From NCBI GenBank assembly GCA_002430075.1, contig DJBN01000062.1, forward strand, positions 1-13,657: DNA of 13,657 bases. The letters are read 5' to 3'. Under the pieces are notes generated by a model. The model had not been told where the DNA came from, made no database searches, and saw only the letters and a program-made list of their open reading frames with translations. Positions 8,347-13,657 of this stretch are shown in pieces. Made by a program: the position numbers and the translations under genes. Each line of letters starts with the position of its first letter. The stretch's first letter is position 1. Source of the stretch: Actinobacteria bacterium UBA5975. Lineage in GTDB: Bacteria; Actinomycetota; Actinomycetes; Nanopelagicales; Nanopelagicaceae.

Positions 8347-8865
8347 GTGTCAGATAACTCATTTGCTCATGATTCATTCGATGATCTCTTAGCCGCTAAT
8401 AGTGATTTTCAAAAGTCATTTGAATATTCGGGACTTACAGGATCTGCAGCTCGTGGTTTAGCAATTGTCACCTGTATGGACTCTCGCATCAATCCACTCT
8501 CAGTTGTTGGAATGAAATCCGGAGATGCCAAGATTCTTCGTAATGCTGGTGCTCGAGTTACCGAGGATGTTTTGCGTACCTTGGTGCTTGCAACATATCT
8601 GCTTAACGTTGATCGCATCTTGGTGATGCCGCATACAGATTGTCGAATGGCACAAGGTGAAGAAGATGCAATTCATAAGCTGATTGACGACCAATACGGA
8701 GTAAATACATCAAGCCTTGAATTTAGAACAACCACAGATCAGCTAGGTGCACTTTCATCAGACCTTAATCGGGTTCGTTCGTATCCACTCTTGCGTGATG
8801 GCGTTGTTGTGGCCGGAGCTATTTACGATGTAAAGACGGGCGCGCTTACTCCGCACCAGGGTTAG
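8347..8865 (+). CDS. Beta-class carbonic anhydrase
   Basis: The enzyme interconverts CO2 and bicarbonate in the cytoplasm. With the GTG start it is 172 aa, a short beta-CA. The zinc ligands are C43 (in VTCMDSRINP), H96 and C99 (in MPHTDCRM), and the catalytic dyad D45–R47 is present in CMDSR. The segment ILRNAGARVTEDVLRTL (63–79) is characteristic of the family. The C-terminus VAGAIYDVKTGAL (155–167) is the last beta strand, typically worded as GaiYDVkTG. It resembles the short actinobacterial members (Rv1284-like) more than the plant-type enzymes. The gene follows tRNA-Thr, is preceded by AAAGGAG, and overlaps the convergent hydrolase gene by 20 bp. It may supply bicarbonate to carboxylases; that role is inference. 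Confidence 0.93.
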   Translation: MSDNSFAHDSFDDLLAANSDFQKSFEYSGLTGSAARGLAIVTCMDSRINPLSVVGMKSGDAKILRNAGARVTEDVLRTLVLATYLLNVDRILVMPHTDCRMAQGEEDAIHKLIDDQYGVNTSSLEFRTTTDQLGALSSDLNRVRSYPLLRDGVVVAGAIYDVKTGALTPHQG

Positions 8866-9637
8866 TACGGCGTATTGGCATCTTTGTTACCGGATAGCTT
8901 AAATCTTCTAGAAATTCACGGATCAAAAGCTGGGCAAGTGCGGGCTTCTCTTTAATAAATTGATGTGAAGTCGCAGGCAATATAGCTAACTGCCCCAAGG
9001 CAATATTCTCGTAGAGCTCTATCGTGTGGTTATGTGCAATAACATCGTCATCGCCTGCCATAACCATTACAGGGCACTCAATTTTCGCTAATTCAGCTGA
9101 CGATAAAGCCGGTTGGCTCCGCCAAATGGAGATCATCTTGGTGATCTTGGCTGCCAAGGTATCTGGAGCATCGGGGGACGTTGCGTTGTATTCGGTTTGA
9201 TCTTCTGCTGAGACAATTCCATCAAAGTCTGGCAGGGGCAAGGTTCCGCTGTGGTGGAAGTTTGCACCCAAGGTAATAATTGAACGAACTAAATCTGGGC
9301 GTTTTATTGCAAGAAGCAGAGCGATAATTCCTCCGTCGCTATACCCAATCAGATGCGCAGGTTCGCTAACGATACTTTCAAGATAGGCAATAGCTTCACC
9401 GACTTGATAATCAAAGTGCATGCTGCCATCGCGATCTCCTGTAAAACCATGTGCTGTGCGGTCGTATGCATAAGGATGAAATCCATCTGCAATTGCAGGC
9501 AAGATTTGCTGATCCCAATGAGAAGTCTGACTTAAACCACCATGCAACAAAACTGCCGCTTCGCCCTTGTTATCCCACTCGTAGCAGTAGACCTGGTGTC
9601 CTGCTACATCACGATAACCCTCGAAGGTATCCGACAT
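8846..9637 (-). CDS. Alpha/beta-fold hydrolase
   Basis: The 263-aa protein is a typical single-domain alpha/beta hydrolase. The oxyanion-hole motif is LLHGG (30–34), the nucleophile elbow GYSDGG (98–103, S100), the probable acid D198 in AGDDDV, and the catalytic base H225 in ATSHQF. A cap region spans roughly 125–180. There is no signal peptide, so it should be cytoplasmic. The substrate is unknown; the sequence resembles the broad group annotated as esterases or 3-oxoadipate enol-lactonase-like proteins, and no specific name is justified. It begins five bases after the ndh stop and is very probably cotranscribed with ndh. No clear Shine-Dalgarno precedes the ATG, consistent with coupling. 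Its 3' end overlaps the carbonic anhydrase gene by 20 bp, tail to tail. Confidence 0.9.
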   Translation of the reverse strand: MSDTFEGYRDVAGHQVYCYEWDNKGEAAVLLHGGLSQTSHWDQQILPAIADGFHPYAYDRTAHGFTGDRDGSMHFDYQVGEAIAYLESIVSEPAHLIGYSDGGIIALLLAIKRPDLVRSIITLGANFHHSGTLPLPDFDGIVSAEDQTEYNATSPDAPDTLAAKITKMISIWRSQPALSSAELAKIECPVMVMAGDDDVIAHNHTIELYENIALGQLAILPATSHQFIKEKPALAQLLIREFLEDLSYPVTKMPIRRTNPGAE

Positions 9638-9642
9638 TTAAA

Positions 9643-10875
9643 TTACATCGAATCCATGATGTGGCGATTGCCGCGATCGAATGTGAAGTAGTTCCACATC
9701 CAATCGGCAATTGTTCCAACTTTATTGCGACCGCCAAGGAGATAGAACAAGTGCAAGAAGAGCCATGCAAACCATGCAGGTGCGCCAGTCATTGAGAATT
9801 TACCAACTTCAACGACCGCTTTGTGGCGACCAATCGTCGCCATCGAACCCTTATCTCGGTAGATAAAGGGTTTTAGTGGCTTGCCCTCCGACTTACGAAT
9901 AATTTGTTGTGCCACCCATTTGCCTTGCTGTAAGGCAACTGGTGCAACCATCGGTAAGAAGCGGCCATCTGCGCCCTTTGTGCCCGAGATATCACCAATT
10001 GCCCAGAGATTGGGATAGTGATTAACTTCTAAATTTTCATCGGTATCTATACGTGTGCCAGCAAGTGGCAGATTGAGGATTGCAGCAGTCGGTTCACCCT
10101 TTACTCCTGCAGCCCAAATGCTTACTTCTGCCGGAATCGGTTCGCCATCTTTAATGACTATCTGACGCGATTTAATTTCGCGTACAGCCGTACCGGTCTT
10201 AACAATTACTCCAAGCTGACGAAGGTCAGATGTTGCGCGATCGGATAACTTCTCGCTAAACATCGGAAGGATTCGTGGCCCTGCTTCAATGAGATAGATA
10301 TCCATATGTTCGGCTGCATGAGCCATATCGCTCTTAAGTGGTCCACGCTTGAGTTCAGCTAGCGCGCCAGCCATCTCGACACCCGTTGGTCCACCGCCAA
10401 CGACTGCAATTGAAAGTCGAGTGTTATCTTCAAAGCGGCAGAGATCTTCGAATCGGCGCATGACTTCTGCGCGAATAGTGAGAGCTTCGTGAACGCTCTT
10501 CATGCCAAGTCCATGTTCTGCAACACCAGGAACTCCAAAATCTGCGGTCACTGAGCCAAGGGCCAAAATAAGATGATCGAATTCAAGAACTTCAGATGAA
10601 TCAAGTTTTACAGTTTTATTTTTATGATCAACTGAAATCGGAGATCCCATACGAAACTTCACGCCTGACTTACGAAGGGCTCCACGAACTGGATGGACAA
10701 CGTGGTCTGCAGCAAGGGCTGCCGTTGATACCTGGTAGAGCAGTGGTAAGAAAGTTTGAAAATTGTGGCGATCAACAAGGGTGACATCGGCTTTTCCTGC
10801 CAGCGCTTTTGCAGCCCCTAGTCCACCGAATCCTGCGCCCAAAATAACGACGCGAGGTCGAGTAGAAGTTGCCAT
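9643..10875 (-). CDS. ndh: Type II NADH:quinone oxidoreductase (NDH-2)
   Basis: NDH-2 is a peripheral membrane flavoprotein that passes electrons from NADH to quinone without pumping protons. The 410-aa protein has an FAD-binding GAGFGG (13–18), a second Rossmann motif GGGPTG (160–165) for NADH followed by VEMAGALAE, the AAGV segment (255–258) and WAIGD (291–295), which contacts FAD. APVALQQG (311–318) corresponds to the quinone-site region. The C-terminus (about 363–398) is hydrophobic and aromatic (AWFAWLFLHLFYLLGG, then DWMWNYF), as expected for the membrane anchor. The start at 10875 has no Shine-Dalgarno; TAGACT lies at -12 to -7, so the mRNA is predicted to be leaderless. The divergent SDR gene starts only 23 bp away, and the hydrolase follows 5 bp downstream. 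Confidence 0.93.
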   Translation of the reverse strand: MATSTRPRVVILGAGFGGLGAAKALAGKADVTLVDRHNFQTFLPLLYQVSTAALAADHVVHPVRGALRKSGVKFRMGSPISVDHKNKTVKLDSSEVLEFDHLILALGSVTADFGVPGVAEHGLGMKSVHEALTIRAEVMRRFEDLCRFEDNTRLSIAVVGGGPTGVEMAGALAELKRGPLKSDMAHAAEHMDIYLIEAGPRILPMFSEKLSDRATSDLRQLGVIVKTGTAVREIKSRQIVIKDGEPIPAEVSIWAAGVKGEPTAAILNLPLAGTRIDTDENLEVNHYPNLWAIGDISGTKGADGRFLPMVAPVALQQGKWVAQQIIRKSEGKPLKPFIYRDKGSMATIGRHKAVVEVGKFSMTGAPAWFAWLFLHLFYLLGGRNKVGTIADWMWNYFTFDRGNRHIMDSM

Positions 10876-10881
10876 GTGCCA

Positions 10882-10887
10882 AGTCTA
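10882..10887 (-). promoter_or_regulatory. Putative leaderless -10 of ndh
   Basis: TAGACT on the reverse strand sits exactly at -12 to -7 from the A of the ndh ATG. It fits the TAnnnT consensus. It shares two bases with the -10 of the divergent SDR gene. No good -35 is seen; it would lie inside the SDR coding sequence. Confidence 0.5.
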
Positions 10888-10891
10888 TGCT
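10886..10891 (+). promoter_or_regulatory. Putative leaderless -10 of the SDR–DUF2867 gene
   Basis: TATGCT lies at -13 to -8 from the ATG at 10899 and no Shine-Dalgarno is present. It supports the ATG at 10899 rather than an in-frame ATG at 10869 that would lie inside ndh. Its -35 would fall within the ndh coding sequence; none is convincing. Confidence 0.5.
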
Positions 10892-10898
10892 CAGAAGT

Positions 10899-12383
10899 AT
10901 GGATACGCAGAATCATCGGGCTTTGTACCTTATTACTGGCGCATCTGGATATGTAGGCGGGCGTTTAGTCCGCGAGCTACTTAATGAAAAGAAAAAAGTT
11001 CGCATCTTTGTGCGCAATGCAAAAAAGATTCGGGGCCAGAGCTGGGCTAACGATGTAGAAATTATCGAAGGCAATGCAAATAATTCGCAAGACCTTGACC
11101 GTGCACTAGATGGCGTGCATACCGCATATTACTTATTGCATTCAATCAACGTCTCTACCGATTTTGGAGATATTGAATCTGCGATGGCTCGCGGTTTTGC
11201 ACTGGCAAGCGAACGAGCCAAAATCCAACAAATTGTCTACCTAGGTGGAATAGCCAACGATGAGAATCGAAGCCGCCATCTGACATCTCGCATGAATACA
11301 GGAACCCAGTTAGCTTCGACCACTATTCCAGTCCTAGAACTTCGTGCAGGAATTATTATTGGATCAGGGTCCGCATCCTTTGAAATGTTACGCCACCTGA
11401 CACATCGCTTGCCAATCATGACCACTCCAAAGTGGGTCTCTAATCGCACTCAACCAATTGCTATTCGTGATGTCCTTTATTATTTGTGTAGCGCTGCAAA
11501 TTTAGCCAAACCCGAAAATCGCATCTGCGATATTGGCGGCCCCGAAGTTGTTACCTATGCCGAGATGATGCAGCGCTTTGCTCATATCTCAGGGCTTCGC
11601 AAACGAATTATTATTCAAGTGCCGGTTCTTACCCCCAAACTTTCTAGTCTTTGGATTGGCTTTGTAACCCCCGTGCCAATCTCACTTGCACGCCCTTTAG
11701 TTGAATCCCTCATCAGTGAAGTTGTGGCTGATCCTGCTAAGAGCGCTAAAGAGATTATCCCTGTACCTTCCGATGGCCTATTAACGGTTTCGCAAGCAAT
11801 TCATTTAGCGCTCACGCGCACCGCCGAAAACTCAGTTGATACGCGGTGGTCAGATGCAGCATTCCCCATGGCGCCATGGCAGAAAGCACAGAGCGATCCA
11901 GATTGGGCAGGTGAGTTAACTCTTAAAGACCATCGCGAATTTCTTACAGATATTCCAGTGAAATATTTATGGGAACAGATCGAAGGTATTGGCGGAGATC
12001 GAGGATGGTTTGGTTCTGGATGGCTCTGGTATTTACGAGGACTTATCGATCGCATGATGGGTGGAGTTGGAATTCGACGAGGACGTCGCGACCCACATCG
12101 TTTGCGTGTTGGCGACAGCCTTGATTTTTGGCGAGTTGAAGCACATGAACCTGAGAAACATCTTCGTCTCTACGCCGAAATGATTCTGCCCGGAAAGGCG
12201 TGGCTCGAATTTAATCTCTCAGAAGTAGATGGAAAGACTCTTCTCTCGCAAGATGCGCTCTTTGAGCCACGCGGATTAGGTGGCCAGATTTACTGGTATT
12301 TAGTTTCACCTTTCCACCTCTTTATTTTCCCAACGATGGGTCGCAATATCGTTAAAGCTGCTAGAAAATCTATGCTCCCTTAA
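10899..12383 (+). CDS. SDR-type NAD(P)-binding protein fused to DUF2867
   Basis: The 494-aa protein has two parts. Residues 8–300 are an atypical short-chain dehydrogenase/NmrA-like Rossmann domain with the glycine motif ITGASGYVGG (12–21), the strand end YLGGI (114–118) and an ELRAGIIIGSGS segment (147–158). It lacks a clear YxxxK catalytic pair; the region after YLGGI reads HLTSRMNTG. Residues 350–490 match DUF2867, with GSGWLWYLR, RRGRRDPHRLRVGDSLDFWRV and a C-terminal IYWYLVSPFHLFIFP segment. The combination is a common actinobacterial architecture of unknown substrate, often annotated as an oxidoreductase or NAD(P)H-binding protein. The start at 10899 is chosen because the glycine motif then lies near residue 14, as usual, and because of the -10 box just upstream. 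It is divergent from ndh across 23 bp. Confidence 0.87.
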   Translation: MDTQNHRALYLITGASGYVGGRLVRELLNEKKKVRIFVRNAKKIRGQSWANDVEIIEGNANNSQDLDRALDGVHTAYYLLHSINVSTDFGDIESAMARGFALASERAKIQQIVYLGGIANDENRSRHLTSRMNTGTQLASTTIPVLELRAGIIIGSGSASFEMLRHLTHRLPIMTTPKWVSNRTQPIAIRDVLYYLCSAANLAKPENRICDIGGPEVVTYAEMMQRFAHISGLRKRIIIQVPVLTPKLSSLWIGFVTPVPISLARPLVESLISEVVADPAKSAKEIIPVPSDGLLTVSQAIHLALTRTAENSVDTRWSDAAFPMAPWQKAQSDPDWAGELTLKDHREFLTDIPVKYLWEQIEGIGGDRGWFGSGWLWYLRGLIDRMMGGVGIRRGRRDPHRLRVGDSLDFWRVEAHEPEKHLRLYAEMILPGKAWLEFNLSEVDGKTLLSQDALFEPRGLGGQIYWYLVSPFHLFIFPTMGRNIVKAARKSMLP

Positions 12384-12410
12384 ATCCCACACTTTGCACT
12401 CACTCCAATC

Positions 12411-12416
12411 TAAGAT
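12411..12416 (+). promoter_or_regulatory. Putative leaderless -10 of the DUF3263 gene
   Basis: TAAGAT lies at -13 to -8 from the ATG at 12424. No Shine-Dalgarno is visible in the 40-base gap after the SDR gene. It favours 12424 over the in-frame ATG at 12394. The -35 region is weak. Confidence 0.45.
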
Positions 12417-12423
12417 TGGTTAT

Positions 12424-12690
12424 ATGTCTGCGCTAGAAAATAATGAGACCGCGAGTTCTACTTTGACTGAACTCGAATCTCGCATACTTGATTTCGAACG
12501 CAACTGGTGGCGCTTTGCAGGGGCAAAAGAGAGCGCGATTAAAGAACTTTTTGACCTGACCGCCCCTCGCTATTACCAATTACTTAATGACCTCATCGAT
12601 CGCGACGATGCCCTTACCGCCTCTCCGATGCTGGTCAAGCGCCTTCGCCGTCTGCGTGAGGCCCGCATGAAAGCCCGCTCAGCCCGCTAG
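12424..12690 (+). CDS. DUF3263 family protein
   Basis: This small, basic 88-aa protein belongs to the actinobacterial DUF3263 family, whose function is unknown. The family core is plain: ILDFERNWWRFAGAKESAIK (21–40), the LTAPRYYQLLNDLIDR segment (45–60), and PMLVKRLRRLREARMKARSAR at the C-terminus. The middle resembles a short helix-turn-helix-like unit (AIKELFDLTAPRYYQLLN) and the tail is arginine-rich, so DNA binding is plausible but not shown. The first 12 residues are variable; the ATG at 12424 is chosen for its -10 box and because the family core then starts near residue 18. The stop is followed after one base by a tandem repeat and then by the groEL regulatory region. Confidence 0.88.
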   Translation: MSALENNETASSTLTELESRILDFERNWWRFAGAKESAIKELFDLTAPRYYQLLNDLIDRDDALTASPMLVKRLRRLREARMKARSAR

Positions 12691-12691
12691 C

Positions 12692-12752
12692 CCTACGGGT
12701 CAGAAACTCCGTTTTGCCCTGGTCCTACGGGTCAGAAACTCCGTTTTGCCCT
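12692..12752. repeat. Two-copy 29 bp perfect direct repeat, 3 bp spacer
   Basis: The 29 bases at 12692–12720 recur without mismatch at 12724–12752, separated by GGT, so the period is 32. Each copy begins CCTACGGGTC and ends GTTTTGCCCT. Each copy can form an imperfect hairpin (GGGT…AAAC pairing with GTTTTGCCC around TCC) and contains the small palindrome CCCTACGGG or its near copy. There is no T-run after the hairpin, so it is not a classical intrinsic terminator, though it lies where one is needed between the DUF3263 gene and groEL. The origin is unknown: local duplication, a dispersed intergenic repeat family, or a protein-binding pair are all possible. Confidence 0.9.
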
Positions 12753-12779
12753 ATGGAATAAACCCGTCTAGATTTGGCG

Positions 12780-12806
12780 TTAGCACTCGAGGGTCGAGAG
12801 TGATAA
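12780..12806 (+). promoter_or_regulatory. CIRCE operator of groEL (HrcA site)
   Basis: The inverted repeat TTAGCACTC–9 bases–GAGTGATAA differs from the CIRCE consensus (TTAGCACTC-N9-GAGTGCTAA) at one base of the right arm. CIRCE is the target of the heat-shock repressor HrcA. It lies 72 bases before the groEL start, so groEL is expected to be HrcA-repressed and heat-induced. A TTGGCG hexamer at 12774–12779 could be a -35 overlapped by the operator; the matching -10 near 12803–12808 is poor. Confidence 0.93.
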
Positions 12807-12836
12807 CTGTGCCAAAAGGTCTCCAATTGGCACTGA

Positions 12837-13657
<821 letters not shown>

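Noticed and set aside
10869..10898. Start of the SDR–DUF2867 gene at 10869
   Set aside because: It would overlap the ndh coding start, adds ten residues with no family resemblance, and would place the putative -10 box TATGCT inside the gene. ATG at 10899 fits better.
12394..12423. Start of the DUF3263 gene at 12394
   Set aside because: The ten extra residues have no visible ribosome-binding site, and the -10-like TAAGAT lies inside them. ATG at 12424 is preferred.
12692..12752. CRISPR array
   Set aside because: There are only two repeat copies, the spacer is three bases, and no cas gene is present.

Overview
The window looks like a chromosomal segment of a small-genome, moderate-GC actinobacterium, most likely a freshwater planktonic lineage of the acI / Nanopelagicales type. 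Three things point there. The gene order lipoprotein–carD–ispD–ispF–cysS–rlmB matches the lpqE–carD–ispD–ispF–cysS–rlmB block of Mycobacterium tuberculosis. Other actinobacterial families are present: CarD, DUF3263, and GroEL behind a CIRCE element. Packing is also extremely tight, with 2–20 bp gaps, overlapping convergent stops and a 23 bp divergent intergenic region. The lineage is inferred from gene content and compactness, not from a database search.

Layout. 1–162 (minus) is the N-terminus of a lipoprotein. It diverges from carD (279–761), which is followed on the plus strand by a fused ispDF gene (782–1897), cysS (1924–3336), rlmB (3339–4310) and an SGNH hydrolase (4327–5106). A 1002-aa LacZ-type beta-galactosidase (5099–8107, minus) converges on the SGNH gene with an 8 bp overlap. 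Divergent from lacZ are tRNA-Thr(UGU) (8236–8310) and a short beta-carbonic anhydrase (8347–8865). The anhydrase gene overlaps by 20 bp the convergent alpha/beta hydrolase gene (8846–9637, minus), which sits 5 bp downstream of a type II NADH dehydrogenase (9643–10875, minus). Divergent from ndh are an SDR–DUF2867 fusion (10899–12383) and a DUF3263 protein (12424–12690). A two-copy 29 bp direct repeat and a CIRCE operator then precede groEL (12879 to the window end, incomplete).

Function. The left half is housekeeping: sigma-A transcription initiation and rRNA promoter control (CarD), isoprenoid precursors by the MEP pathway (IspDF), Cys-tRNA charging (CysS) and 23S rRNA methylation (RlmB). 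The middle and right hold metabolic genes (lactose/galactoside hydrolysis, CO2/bicarbonate interconversion, NADH oxidation to quinone) and stress genes (chaperonin under HrcA/CIRCE).

Regulation. Several genes have a -10-like hexamer at -13 to -7 relative to the A of the start codon and no Shine-Dalgarno sequence, which predicts leaderless mRNAs: the lipoprotein, cysS, ndh, the SDR gene and the DUF3263 gene. Others (carD, lacZ, carbonic anhydrase, rlmB, groEL) have clear Shine-Dalgarno sequences. The clearest anomaly is a sharp rise in third-position GC inside groEL near 13,420–13,445, from about 45% to about 89%. It suggests an assembly chimera or a recombination junction. No mobile element, CRISPR array or convincing new multi-gene system was seen. 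No gene-free stretch exceeds 300 bases; the longest, 12691–12878, holds the repeat, the CIRCE and the groEL leader.
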